64,000 nt of DNA from Halocynthiibacter styelae (GCF_016123485.1 NZ_JADCKQ010000005.1:62001-126000), one strand, 5' to 3'. Shown: positions 18,362 to 27,265, counted from the stretch's first letter. Translations and numbers: made by a program. Notes: generated by a model from the letters alone, not told the origin.

Positions 18362-18500
18362 AACCTGCTCCTTAAACATGGGCGTTCACCGCCTTTTGAT
18401 ATCGCTAACGGCGTTATAAAACCAAACACGCCCCGGCTGCAACTGGCGCATCCGCGACAGATTGCTTAGAAGGTGCCTAACCCAAAGCAATGACTGATTC

Positions 18501-19259
18501 ATGACAAACCAATCTGCCATCACCGCCGCTGCGTTCACCACCATCGGCGCAGACCGTCCCTCCCGCTGGGTGATCACCTGTGATCATGCGACAAACAAAG
18601 TGCCCGCCGACATCAACGGCGGCGATCTTGGCCTGCCTGCGGCAGATATGAACCGCCACATCGCCTATGATGTCGGCGCGGATGGGGTCAGCACACATCT
18701 GGCAGACCTGCTGGACGCGCCTTACGTGCGCAGCGAATTTTCCCGCCTGGTGATTGACCCGAACCGGGGTGACAATGATCCGACACTGGTGATGAAACTT
18801 TATGATGGGTCCATCATCCCGGCGAACCGCAATGTGGATGCGGATGAGGTTCAGCGCCGCCGCGAAACCCTGCATAAACCCTATCATGACGCTGTGTCTG
18901 AGGTGATTGCACGCCGGGAACAACCCCTGATCTGCGCCATTCACAGCTTTACCCCGCAACTGAAAGGCGGCGACATGCGCCCCTGGCATGTGGGCGTGCT
19001 GTTTGCGGAAGATGACCGCCTGGCCCGGCCTTTCCTGGATCTGATCTATCAGGAAGAGGACATCTGCACCGGCGAGAATGAGCCCTACGGCGGCCACCTG
19101 CCCGGCGATGCGCTGGATCGTCACGCCATGCAGCCCGGCCATCCGAACATTCTGATTGAGGTCCGCAACGATCTGATCGAAACTGAAACACAGCAAAAGG
19201 CCTGGGCAACCCGCCTGGCCCCCATCCTGCAACAGGCGCTGATCAACAGCGACCTTTAA
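18501..19259 (+). CDS. N-formylglutamate amidohydrolase
   Basis: 252 residues of the FGase family (WVITCDHATNKVPADI, later RLVIDPNRGDNDPTLV and ICAIHSFTPQ). It hydrolyses N-formyl-L-glutamate to formate and glutamate, usually the last step of one histidine-degradation route, but distant members act on other acylated amino acids. The histidine in CDHATN and the IHSFTP block are likely metal or active-site residues. No hut genes are nearby. Followed by DUF1244 after six bases; the two probably form an operon. Confidence 0.9.
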   Translation: MTNQSAITAAAFTTIGADRPSRWVITCDHATNKVPADINGGDLGLPAADMNRHIAYDVGADGVSTHLADLLDAPYVRSEFSRLVIDPNRGDNDPTLVMKLYDGSIIPANRNVDADEVQRRRETLHKPYHDAVSEVIARREQPLICAIHSFTPQLKGGDMRPWHVGVLFAEDDRLARPFLDLIYQEEDICTGENEPYGGHLPGDALDRHAMQPGHPNILIEVRNDLIETETQQKAWATRLAPILQQALINSDL

Positions 19260-19265
19260 GGAGCC

Positions 19266-19589
19266 ATGACCATGGACGACCAGACCCGTATTGAAATCGA
19301 AGCCGCCGCCTTCCGCCGCCTACAAAAACACCTGATGGAAGACCGCCTGGATGTGCAGAACATCGACATGATGAACCTTGCTGGTTTCTGCCGCAACTGC
19401 CTGTCCCGCTGGTATCAGGAAGCCGCCGTTGAACGCGGCATCGAGATGGACAAAGAAGAAGGCCGCGTCGCGTTCTACGGCATGTCGACAGCAGAGTGGA
19501 AAGAGAAATACCAGTCTGACGCAAGCCCGGCCAAACAGGCCGAGTTTGAAGTCGCTTTTGCAGAAAATGTTCTGAAAGAGAAAAGCTGA
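19266..19589 (+). CDS. DUF1244 family protein
   Basis: 107 residues. The family signature is clear: FRRLQKHLMEDRLDVQNID, then NLAGFCRNCLSRWYQEAA with a CxxC pair, and GRVAFYGMSTAEWKEKYQ. Function unknown; found mainly in proteobacteria. TAAGGAGCC leads into ATG 19266; the second in-frame ATG at 19272 is possible. Translationally close to the amidohydrolase upstream and ended by a strong terminator. Confidence 0.92.
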   Translation: MTMDDQTRIEIEAAAFRRLQKHLMEDRLDVQNIDMMNLAGFCRNCLSRWYQEAAVERGIEMDKEEGRVAFYGMSTAEWKEKYQSDASPAKQAEFEVAFAENVLKEKS

Positions 19590-19604
19590 TCCGCTACACC
19601 AATC

Positions 19605-19631
19605 CGGGGGCAATCTGCCCCCGTTTTTTTT
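19605..19631 (+). terminator. Rho-independent terminator after the DUF1244 gene
   Basis: A perfect 8-bp stem CGGGGGCA/TGCCCCCG with an ATC loop is followed by eight T residues. It reaches the stop codon of the convergent CoA-transferase gene. Confidence 0.93.
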
Positions 19632-20814
19632 ATGCGCTGATACCCGCGCGGAACAATGCGTCAATCTCTGCCGCTTCAAGCCCCAAACCATCCAGAACCG
19701 CCCGGCTGTCCGCCCCGGCTTCGGGCGCGGCCTGGCCCACCACAGGCGTCGCACCCCCGGCGATGAACCCGGCCCCCGGCAGGCGCAGATCATTCCCCAC
19801 ATCCTGAAGAACCGCACGCCCCTCCAGCTGTGCTTCCTGCAAGGTTTCCTCTATCCGCCGCACGCGCGCCGCCGGCACATGTTGCGCATTCAGAAGCCCT
19901 TCCCATTCCGCCGCGGTCTTTTCCATCAGGCGCGCCTCAAGCCAGGCTTCATCCTCAGCCACACGTTCGCCCAAAGCGGCACGGGGCGTTGCGGCGATCG
20001 CCTCAGCCCGTGCTTCATCCCCCAGGGCCGCCATCAGATCCGCTGCCTGCGCATTGGTGTAGGCCCCAACCATCAGCGTGCCGTCCGCCGTCGCATAAGC
20101 TCCGTAGCAGGCATATTCCTTATCCCGGTTCCCGTTCGGGCGCGGAGCCTGGCCCGTGACCTGTGTCGCCACCACATTCGCGGACATCAACATCAAGGCC
20201 GCATCCAGCATCGACACATCAATCACCGCGCCCTGTCCCGTGCGTTCCCGCGCAAACAAAGCCGATGAAATCGCCATGGCTGCCTGTAACCCGGTGCCGT
20301 AATCCACCACCGGCGGGCCGATGCGCACGGGGCCTGTGTCTGGCGTGCCATTGCTGGCCATCATGCCGGAAAACGCCTGAATGACATTGTCATAGGCCGG
20401 GTCATTGGCCTTAGGGCCGGTGCGCCCGAACCCCGACAACATGCAATAAATCAGCTTGGGGTTATGCTGCGCCAGCTGTTCCGGCAAAAGCCCCAGATCT
20501 TCCAGACAATGACTCGTGTAATTCTGCACAATGACATCAGCACTGGCGACAAGCCTGGCGAACACCGCCTGTCCCTCCGGTGCTTTCAGATCCAGCAGAA
20601 GGGATTTCTTGCCCCCCGCATGCGCCTGATACCCCAGACCATAGCCCTGCGCATTGGCCTCCGCATCCGCACCTTCCGCCCGGGTCATATCAGGCTTGTC
20701 CGGTGCTTCGATCTTGATGACCTCAGCCCCCATCGCCCCCATCTGGTGGGCGCAAAACGGTCCCGCATACACATGTGTCAGATCCAGAACACGCACACCC
20801 TCAAGAAACCGCAT
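19630..20814 (-). CDS. CaiB/BaiF (class III) CoA transferase
   Basis: 394 residues. It starts FLEGVRVLDLTHVYAGPFCAHQMGAMGAEVIKIE, the class III CoA-transferase N-terminus. The catalytic aspartate is expected in VIDVSMLDAAL. Such enzymes move CoA between carboxylic acids in the cytoplasm; the acid cannot be told from sequence. No partner dehydrogenase or hydratase is adjacent. It is transcribed alone. Confidence 0.9.
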   Translation of the reverse strand: MRFLEGVRVLDLTHVYAGPFCAHQMGAMGAEVIKIEAPDKPDMTRAEGADAEANAQGYGLGYQAHAGGKKSLLLDLKAPEGQAVFARLVASADVIVQNYTSHCLEDLGLLPEQLAQHNPKLIYCMLSGFGRTGPKANDPAYDNVIQAFSGMMASNGTPDTGPVRIGPPVVDYGTGLQAAMAISSALFARERTGQGAVIDVSMLDAALMLMSANVVATQVTGQAPRPNGNRDKEYACYGAYATADGTLMVGAYTNAQAADLMAALGDEARAEAIAATPRAALGERVAEDEAWLEARLMEKTAAEWEGLLNAQHVPAARVRRIEETLQEAQLEGRAVLQDVGNDLRLPGAGFIAGGATPVVGQAAPEAGADSRAVLDGLGLEAAEIDALFRAGISA

Positions 20815-20971
20815 GCCACATCCTCCCAGTGCTGCATTTCACAGCAAAGCTCCGCGCATTTCCCCGCGTGATCTGTCCTGTTTACGGCAAAGTTCGCGAC
20901 AGAGCGCATGTCACCATGTTGACCGTAAACAACCGACTTAGTAGGTGTATCTACAACTGTAAGGACTATTT

Positions 20972-21598
20972 ATGCGACACTCAGATCAACTTGCGGAATT
21001 TACCCGCGACGCCTTAAAGGCCGGGCACAGCCGGGCAGATATTCAACAGGCACTGCGTGATGCAGGTTGGGATGAACAGGAAATCAGACAGACGCTTGCC
21101 GCCTGGGTCGACAGCCCGTTTTCACCGCCCATCCCGCGCCCCCGCCCACAGCTTTCCGCACGTGAGGCATTTTTTTATCTGCTTCTGTTTGGCACCCTTG
21201 GCTGGAGCGCCTGGCATATGACCACACTGCTGTTTCAGGCAGTGGATGCCATATTCAGCGATGAGGCGCTGCGCGCCTGGTCACGAAGCAGTATGCGGTT
21301 TTCCATCGCCTCGCTGATTGTAACCACCCCCGTGTTCCTGTGGCTCCATCTGCGCCTGTCACGTGATGTCGCCGCAGCCCCTGGCAAACGACGCTCGCCC
21401 GTGCGCAAATGGCTGGGCTATCTGGCGATGTTCACCGCCGCATGCATCATTCTGGGCGATCTGGTCAGCCTGATCTACCGACTGCTTCAGGGCGCGCTCT
21501 CCATGCCCTTTGCAACCAAATCCGCCATTCTTGCAATCGTCGCAACAGCCATCATCGGTTACTTCCGCAACCAGATCGGGAGAGACGATGATGCGTGA
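20972..21598 (+). CDS. DUF5671 membrane protein
   Basis: 208 residues. A soluble N-terminus of about 55 residues (LAEFTRDALKAGHSRADIQQALRDAGWDEQEI, split) resembles a UBA-like three-helix bundle. A DUF5671 domain with four membrane helices follows, starting SAREAFFYLLLFGTLGWSAWH. Function unknown. The gene overlaps the next one by 11 bases, so the two are probably translated together. Confidence 0.85.
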   Translation: MRHSDQLAEFTRDALKAGHSRADIQQALRDAGWDEQEIRQTLAAWVDSPFSPPIPRPRPQLSAREAFFYLLLFGTLGWSAWHMTTLLFQAVDAIFSDEALRAWSRSSMRFSIASLIVTTPVFLWLHLRLSRDVAAAPGKRRSPVRKWLGYLAMFTAACIILGDLVSLIYRLLQGALSMPFATKSAILAIVATAIIGYFRNQIGRDDDA

Positions 21599-21998
21599 TT
21601 TTCTGATGCCAGCAGCCATCACCAGCCTGTCCGCCATCGCGATTGTCACCGGCCTGATAGTCTCCGGTGGCCCCGCCAGGGGACGGGCCGAAATGCGGGA
21701 CACAACCCGGGTACGTCAGATTTCAGATGCAGCCCACCATATCAGATGCCTGGCCAGACAAAACGAAAACCAGTTACCAGAAACAGTCGCCCCACACAGC
21801 AACTGCCCCGACCGCGATCTGTTCACCGATCCGTTTTCCGGCGGAAGTTTCACATATCAGGTCACAGATTCACGAAACTTCCGGATCTGCACCACGCTTG
21901 AGTTGCCAGAAGACCAGCGGAGAAACTACCTCGTCTACGGGAACAACCGCAGTTATGATCAGGACAGCGGCTGCTTTATCTTCGATTACAATCCATAA
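21588..21998 (+). CDS. Small membrane-anchored or secreted protein, partner of the DUF5671 protein
   Basis: 136 residues, not recognised. An N-terminal hydrophobic segment (FLMPAAITSLSAIAIVTGLIV) is followed by an extracytoplasmic domain with four cysteines (IRCLAR, SNCPDR, RICTTL, SGCFIFDY), the right number for two disulfides. The motif DLFTDPFSGGSFTYQV recalls pilin-like or lipoprotein-like domains but no family is claimed. Its start lies inside the end of the DUF5671 gene, suggesting coupled synthesis and a shared envelope role. Confidence 0.75.
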   Translation: MMRDFLMPAAITSLSAIAIVTGLIVSGGPARGRAEMRDTTRVRQISDAAHHIRCLARQNENQLPETVAPHSNCPDRDLFTDPFSGGSFTYQVTDSRNFRICTTLELPEDQRRNYLVYGNNRSYDQDSGCFIFDYNP

Positions 21999-22000
21999 CA

Positions 22001-22029
22001 AAAAGCCCGCGTTATTGGCGCGGGCTTTT
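22001..22029. terminator. Bidirectional terminator
   Basis: A 10-bp stem AAAAGCCCGC/GCGGGCTTTT (22001-22010 with 22020-22029) lies between convergent genes, with A and T tracts that give a T run on either strand. Confidence 0.88.
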
Positions 22030-22051
22030 CCAATCACAGTGCAGGCTGCGA

Positions 22052-22912
22052 TCAGATCGCTGACTTGCGCATCTCATCAATATAGATTTCACGCAGGCGT
22101 GGGGCCACGGAACCTGGCGCACCATCGCCCAGCGCCACGCCGTCGATCTCGACCACAGGCATGACAAAGGCTGATGCTGACGTTGTAAACGCCTCATCCG
22201 CTTCCTTCGCTTCGTCAATGGTGAACAGACGTTCTTCCACTTCCATCTGGGCTTCGGCTGCGAAACGCAGAACCGCCTCGCGCGTGATCCCATGCAGAAT
22301 GTCGTTGGACAGCGGACGAGTTATGATCTTGCCACCCTTCACGATATAGGCGTTGTTGGATGTGCCTTCGGTCACATGCCCGTCTTCAATCAGCCAGGCA
22401 TCATCACAACCGGCCGCTTTCGCCATCATCTTCGCCATGGACGGGTACAGCAGTTGCACGGTTTTAATGTCACGACGGCCCCAACGGATGTCATCCACTG
22501 AAATGATCTTTGCGCCCTTTTTCGCCGCAGGATTATCCGCAAGACCCGGCTTGTTCTGGGTGAACAGAACCAGCGTTGGTTTTGTCTCCGCACCCGGGAA
22601 AACAAAATCACGGTCCCCATCGGACCCACGGGACACCTGGAGATACACCAGACCTTCATCAATCCCGTTGCGTGACACCAATTCGCGGTGAATCTCAAGC
22701 AACTCATCCGGGGTGCAAGGCGCCGCCATGTCGAGTTCTTTCAGAGACCGCCACAGACGCTCCACATGCCCGTCATAAGCAATCAGCTTGCCATCCAGCA
22801 CGCTGGTCACTTCATAAACGGCATCCGCAAACAGAAACCCGCGATCAAAGATCGAAACATTGGCGTCTTCTTCCGGCAGATACTGCCCGTTAACATAGAC
22901 TGTGCGGCTCAT
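22052..22912 (-). CDS. D-amino-acid aminotransferase-like class IV aminotransferase
   Basis: 286 residues, fold-type IV PLP enzyme. It begins RTVYVNGQYLPEEDANVSIFDRGFLFADAVYEV in pieces typical of D-alanine aminotransferases. The PLP lysine is Lys150 in RRDIKTVQLL, and the phosphate-binding segment EGTSNNAYIV follows. It would exchange amino groups between D-amino acids and 2-oxoacids, producing or consuming D-glutamate. It is the last gene of a run with dgcA and dgcN, only four bases after dgcA, which supports a role in D-amino-acid degradation. Confidence 0.9.
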   Translation of the reverse strand: MSRTVYVNGQYLPEEDANVSIFDRGFLFADAVYEVTSVLDGKLIAYDGHVERLWRSLKELDMAAPCTPDELLEIHRELVSRNGIDEGLVYLQVSRGSDGDRDFVFPGAETKPTLVLFTQNKPGLADNPAAKKGAKIISVDDIRWGRRDIKTVQLLYPSMAKMMAKAAGCDDAWLIEDGHVTEGTSNNAYIVKGGKIITRPLSNDILHGITREAVLRFAAEAQMEVEERLFTIDEAKEADEAFTTSASAFVMPVVEIDGVALGDGAPGSVAPRLREIYIDEMRKSAI

Positions 22913-22916
22913 GTGA

Positions 22917-23882
22917 TTACCCCCATAGTGCGGCCTCGGGTGCGTGAACCCCGGCCTCGTCAAATTTCAATGCGTGATCCCGGTCTTCCGCCAGAAGAAG
23001 CGGCCCGTCAAGATCCGTCACCATCGCACCCTGCGCAACAATCTGCGCCGGGGCCATGGCAAGGCTTGATCCAACCATACAGCCGACCATCACCTTATAA
23101 CCATCCGCAAGCGCGGCTTCGCGCAAGGCAAGGGCTTCGGTCAGGCCACCGGTTTTATCCAGCTTGATGTTCACCACATCATATTTGCCCTTCAGCCCAG
23201 CCAGACTGCTGCGGTCATGACAGCTTTCATCGGCACAGACCGGCAAAGGCCGTGCGATTTCACCAAGCATATCGTCAGCACCAGCAGGCATCGGCTGTTC
23301 GACCAGTTGCACACCAAGGCGCACAAGATGCGGGGCAAGTTCTGAGTACACCTCAGCAGACCAGCCTTCATTCGCATCGACAATGATGTTGGATTTCGGC
23401 GCACCAGCACGCACGGCCTCAAGCCGTTTCATGTCGTCTTCCGTGCCAAGCTTGATCTTAAGCAATGGACGATGCGCATGTTTCGCCGCTGACGCCCGCA
23501 TTTGCTCAGGCTCTGCCAGGGACAGGGTATAGGCTGTGATCTCGGGCGTTGGCGCCGCAAGACCGGCAAGGTCCCAGGCCCGTTTGCCCGCACGTTTGCA
23601 TTCCAGATCCCACAGCGCACAGTCAACCGCATTGCGGGCGGCACCCGCAGGCAGAAGATCGTAAAGGTCCTGGCGTGAAAAGCTGTCCGGCAGACCGGTG
23701 ATTTCAGCGGTCACAGAGTCCAGCGTTTCATCATAACGCGCATAGGGCACACATTCGCCCCAGCCTTTGTGAGTGCCATCATCAAGATGACAGGTCAGAA
23801 CCCGCGCTTCTGTGCGCGAGCCCCGTGAGATTGTGAACACTTCCGCAAGACGGAAGGTATCGGCAGTGACAAGACGTTTCAT
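22917..23882 (-). CDS. dgcA: N-acetyl-D-glutamate racemase DgcA (enolase superfamily)
   Basis: 321 residues, enolase superfamily of the muconate cycloisomerase/dipeptide epimerase group. The catalytic lysines are in KIKLG (Lys142, Lys144) and NIKLDKTGG (Lys240). Metal ligands are Asp169 (DANEGW), Glu195 (EQPMPAG) and Asp218 (ADESC). Related proteins are annotated as dipeptide epimerases. However, the pairing with dgcN matches the DgcN-DgcA route of marine bacteria, in which N-acetyl-D-glutamate is converted to N-acetyl-L-glutamate. Nine bases downstream of dgcN and four upstream of the aminotransferase: one operon. Confidence 0.87.
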   Translation of the reverse strand: MKRLVTADTFRLAEVFTISRGSRTEARVLTCHLDDGTHKGWGECVPYARYDETLDSVTAEITGLPDSFSRQDLYDLLPAGAARNAVDCALWDLECKRAGKRAWDLAGLAAPTPEITAYTLSLAEPEQMRASAAKHAHRPLLKIKLGTEDDMKRLEAVRAGAPKSNIIVDANEGWSAEVYSELAPHLVRLGVQLVEQPMPAGADDMLGEIARPLPVCADESCHDRSSLAGLKGKYDVVNIKLDKTGGLTEALALREAALADGYKVMVGCMVGSSLAMAPAQIVAQGAMVTDLDGPLLLAEDRDHALKFDEAGVHAPEAALWG

Positions 23883-23891
23883 GCGACTGTC

Positions 23892-24893
23892 TTACAGTGC
23901 ATTCAAAGCGTCGACCAGACGTGCCGCGCCCTGACGGAACGGATCCACCGCAGGCAGGCCCATTTTGCTTTCGACTTCCGCCAGATAAGCCACTGCATCG
24001 TCTTCAGACAGATGCTGGGTGTTCACGGAAATGCCGACAACCTGACAGTTCGGGTTGGACATTTTCGCCATAGGCAGGGCGATTTCACGCAGTGCTTCCA
24101 GCGTTGGCACATCACGGCCCGGCAGACCACGCATGTGATCGCGGGTTGGTTCGTGACACAGGATCAGCGCATCCGGCTGACCACCGTGGATCAGCGCCAT
24201 GGTCACACCGGAATAAGAGATGTGGAAGAGGGAGCCCTGGCCCTCGATGTGATCCCAGTGATCATCGTCATTGTCAGGGGTGAGATATTCCACAGAACCC
24301 GCCATGAAATCTGCAATCACCGCATCCAGAGGCACACCATTCCCCGTGATCAGAATGCCAGTCTGGCCGGTGGCACGGAAGGAAGAATTCATCCCGCGTG
24401 CCTTCATTTCCTTATCCACAGCCAGGGCGGTATACATCTTACCAACAGAACAATCGGTGCCAACGGCCAGGCAGCGCTTGCCTTTACGGGTCACACCATT
24501 TGCGATTGGGTAGTCGACTTCTGGCACGCGCACGTCATGCAGTTCCTGACCGCAGGCTTTGGCAACCGCCACCAGATCTTCTTCGTCGCGCAGCAGGTTG
24601 TGCAACCCGGACGCCAGGTCAAAACCTTCTTCAAGCGCCTGTACCAGAACCTTTTTCCAGGCTTTGGAAATCACGCCACCACGGTTGGCCACGCCAATCA
24701 CCAGGGTTTTCGCGCCAGCGGCTTTGGCTTCTTCCAGGGTCATGTCGGTCAGGCCAACATCGGCACCGCAGCCTTCCAGACGGAACTGGCCAACGGCATT
24801 ATCCGGGCGCCAGTCTTTGATGCCCTGGGCCACTTTCGCAGCAAGCTGATCCGGTGCGTCACCGAGGAAAAGGAGATAAGGCGTTTTGATCAT
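23892..24893 (-). CDS. dgcN: D-glutamate N-acetyltransferase DgcN (DUF1611)
   Basis: 333 residues of the DUF1611 family. An N-terminal Rossmann-like domain is followed by a P-loop-like GTDCSVGK (residues 145-152), then SFRATGQTGILITGNGVPLDAV and DHIEGQGSLFHISYSGVT. DUF1611 members of this type have been shown in marine Proteobacteria to acetylate D-glutamate using acetyl-CoA, feeding DgcA. ATG 24893 is preferred over TTG 24905. First gene of dgcN-dgcA-aminotransferase. A palindrome lies about 160 bases upstream. Confidence 0.87.
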   Translation of the reverse strand: MIKTPYLLFLGDAPDQLAAKVAQGIKDWRPDNAVGQFRLEGCGADVGLTDMTLEEAKAAGAKTLVIGVANRGGVISKAWKKVLVQALEEGFDLASGLHNLLRDEEDLVAVAKACGQELHDVRVPEVDYPIANGVTRKGKRCLAVGTDCSVGKMYTALAVDKEMKARGMNSSFRATGQTGILITGNGVPLDAVIADFMAGSVEYLTPDNDDDHWDHIEGQGSLFHISYSGVTMALIHGGQPDALILCHEPTRDHMRGLPGRDVPTLEALREIALPMAKMSNPNCQVVGISVNTQHLSEDDAVAYLAEVESKMGLPAVDPFRQGAARLVDALNAL

Positions 24894-25051
24894 GAGAGCC
24901 CCCAAAGAGTGTAAGAGACCGGTTCCCCGGTTGTGTAGCTGATGCAGTATCCTCCCGCCTGACGCGAATTTCTTCGCAAGATGTGCTGCTTTTTCAGGAT
25001 CAGCGGTGGAATTTCCGAAGATTTCCGCAAAATCACCGAAGATTCTTTCAC

Positions 25052-25077
25052 AAAATCGAACCTCAGGTTCGGATTTT
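25052..25077. promoter_or_regulatory. Near-perfect palindrome upstream of dgcN
   Basis: The arms AAAATC-GAACCT and AGGTTC-G-GATTTT face each other around a single C, with one bulged base. Twelve paired positions make it a candidate regulator-binding site for the dgcN operon (160 bases upstream). It could equally be the end signal of the gene at 25137-25532, which stops 60 bases away. CCGAAGATT is also directly repeated just to its left. Confidence 0.4.
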
Positions 25078-25136
25078 ACGAATCTAACAGCAATAACGAC
25101 GCATTCTTGCGTGGCACTTTGAAAGCGCCCAGCTCG

Positions 25137-25532
25137 TTATAGCTTCTTCTCAAGTTTGTTTTGATAATATCTGACAGTTGAAGGCCGCCAGAACGGGGCG
25201 AAGATCAGTCCAGTAACAGAATCTTCCTCCCATTCATCGCCTTTCCAGCTTTCCACAGTCCAGTTACATTCTGTCGTCCCACGCAGCACAACCTTCAGAC
25301 GGCACTCTTCTGACAGGCCAAATGCAAAACAGTTCAGAGCATCCTCAACATCATCAAAGTCTTCATGCCATCCATCGAAAGCCACTTGATAGTAGCCGCC
25401 GACCACGAAGAAAGAGACCGAAAAGCTATCAGAGTTCCGGCAAGTCACAGTGAGCTGAGTATCCTGCACATCCAGATCAAACCCGGCATACTGACCCAGT
25501 TTCGCAAGAATAATTTCGCGCCAGCTATCCAT
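25137..25532 (-). CDS. Uncharacterised acidic 131-residue protein
   Basis: Not recognised. The protein is soluble, acidic and rich in aromatic residues (GGYYQVAFDGWHEDFDDVEDALNCF, split). It has an alternating beta-strand pattern and ends in a basic tail KLEKKL. No signal peptide or membrane segment. The size, acidity and tryptophan content resemble small immunity proteins of toxin systems, but no toxin gene is nearby, so this is only a resemblance. It sits alone between the dgc operon and a non-coding stretch. Confidence 0.65.
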   Translation of the reverse strand: MDSWREIILAKLGQYAGFDLDVQDTQLTVTCRNSDSFSVSFFVVGGYYQVAFDGWHEDFDDVEDALNCFAFGLSEECRLKVVLRGTTECNWTVESWKGDEWEEDSVTGLIFAPFWRPSTVRYYQNKLEKKL

Positions 25533-25891
25533 TGTCTATCCAAAATACTTGCTTCAATGTTGTCGGATACTATCAAAAATCTGCCTCGGCACAATTGATA
25601 GGGAAAGTTCTTGCGCAGAATATAGCGCGCGCAGCGCTTACCCATTCTCAATCTCTCGCAGGCATCTTTATCCCCGTCATGACATCAGCAGGCCACCAGA
25701 CCTGCACCAACGGAAACGTCCTGATTGGAACTTAAAACACTCCAGGGACCGTGAAAAAGCTTTCTCACACAGGGGCGAAAGCCCTGAATCGTGGGGTTCC
25801 GGATGGCGGCGCCGCCTTTTTTAAGAAACGGCAATGACGATCCTGAAACATAGTAGATAATACAACCGCCCGGGGGCAGCCCCGGCGCGGG
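25533..25891. other. Non-coding stretch with an orphan hairpin
   Basis: No gene is recognised. The only structure is the perfect palindrome GGCGGCGCCGCC (25805-25816) followed by six T residues, which looks like a plus-strand terminator although no plus-strand gene precedes it. It may be the remnant of a lost gene. Confidence 0.5.
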
Positions 25892-27145
25892 TTAATCTGC
25901 TGCCTGCTCCTCAGCTTCTTCCGCAGCTTCCGCCCAGGCCTCGGCCTGCATGACGCCGCCATGGGCTGCGCCGATTACACCCATCGCCTGCATATCGACC
26001 GTGTCTTCGGGCGCGTCTTCCTGAATGCGGCGGGTCACGCCCCACAGGACAACCGCCCCACAGGTCACCGCCAGCAGCACCTGCAAACCACGCCCGTCCA
26101 GCAGTGAAATCATGTTCGGCCCGATCAGTGTGCCGCCCAGCAGGCCAAGGTTCAGCAGAAACACCATGGTGCCGCTGGCCGGTACAATCTGCGCCGATTT
26201 CAACTGGTCATTCGCATGCGCCACCAGGATGCCATAGGCCGGCAAAGTCGCCGCCGCCACCAGGGCAAACCCCCAGGTCACCACGATCGGCCGCATATCC
26301 ACCGCCAGCCAGACCGCGCCTGCGATCCCTGCCAGCGCCAATCCAATCACCACCAGGCGCCGGTCCATCCGGTCTGACAGCCAGCCCATCGGGTATTGCA
26401 ACACAGCCCCCGCGATCAGCGCGACCACCAATGCGCCCCCGGCCTGGGCATTGGTGAACCCCTGGCGCAGGGCGTATAGCGGCAGGGAGATATACCAGGC
26501 CGCGACTGCGAAACTCATCAAGACGATCCCGATCACCGCCATGGGCGAGACCTTCATCAGCTTTGGCACCGGCATACGTTCTGGTGCCTCATATTCCGGC
26601 GCGCGGATATTTGAGAGCAGCAAAGGCACGATCGACAGAGAAATCAGGATCGACACGAGCGCAAACAACAAGTTCCCCGACGGATCCGGCAAGCCAACCA
26701 TCGCCGTGCCCACCGCCGGACCAGCCAGCTGGATCACCAGATAAACCGACAGCACCTGGCCCCGGATCTTATTGTCGGATTTGGCGTTCAGCCAGCTTTC
26801 CGTGATCACATAAAGCCCGGGGTAGCAGAAACCGCCCAAAAAACGCATCGCAGACCAGCTGAAGGGATCACCGGTCAGAAGGTGAATAATCGCCGCAATA
26901 GACACTAATGATGCCAGCGCCGAAAACGCCCGGATATGCCCAACTTTCTCAATCAGACGCGGGGCAACAATGGTGCCGATCAACGCGCCCAGCGGATACG
27001 CCCCCTGCATCAGAGAGATCGTCAGATCACTAAACCCAAGCCCCGCGCCCCGGATCGTCAGCAATGTCGCCAGCAACCCATTGGCCACCATCAGCATCAT
27101 CATGGCTGCAAAAAGGGCCCAGTTTTCCAGCAGTGCGCGTTTCAT
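25892..27145 (-). CDS. MFS transporter (YcaD/nitrate-type sugar-like permease)
   Basis: 417 residues with twelve predicted membrane segments. The first helix is LFAAMMMLMVANGLLATLLTI. The cytoplasmic 2-3 loop is short (PRLIEKVGHIRAF), and the second half repeats it as GWLSDRMDRRLVVIG, the MFS motif A. Motifs resemble YcaD-type permeases of unknown substrate. The C-terminal tail is rich in Ala and Glu (AEAWAEAAEEAEEQAAD). Monocistronic as far as can be seen. Confidence 0.9.
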   Translation of the reverse strand: MKRALLENWALFAAMMMLMVANGLLATLLTIRGAGLGFSDLTISLMQGAYPLGALIGTIVAPRLIEKVGHIRAFSALASLVSIAAIIHLLTGDPFSWSAMRFLGGFCYPGLYVITESWLNAKSDNKIRGQVLSVYLVIQLAGPAVGTAMVGLPDPSGNLLFALVSILISLSIVPLLLSNIRAPEYEAPERMPVPKLMKVSPMAVIGIVLMSFAVAAWYISLPLYALRQGFTNAQAGGALVVALIAGAVLQYPMGWLSDRMDRRLVVIGLALAGIAGAVWLAVDMRPIVVTWGFALVAAATLPAYGILVAHANDQLKSAQIVPASGTMVFLLNLGLLGGTLIGPNMISLLDGRGLQVLLAVTCGAVVLWGVTRRIQEDAPEDTVDMQAMGVIGAAHGGVMQAEAWAEAAEEAEEQAAD

Positions 27146-27265
27146 GAATGTCCCGGATATCGTGAAGTTTTATCCGGTTCTCGCAGGGGCTAACTGACAG
27201 ATCGCCTCTGTTTCCGACATGGGGCGTGGCGGTTTTGAGACGATATAGTCAAAAAGCCGGAACCA

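Noticed and set aside
25765-25962. Minus-strand 65-codon frame in the gap before the MFS gene
   Set aside because: Arg/Pro-rich low-complexity product overlapping the MFS 3-prime end; no start signal.
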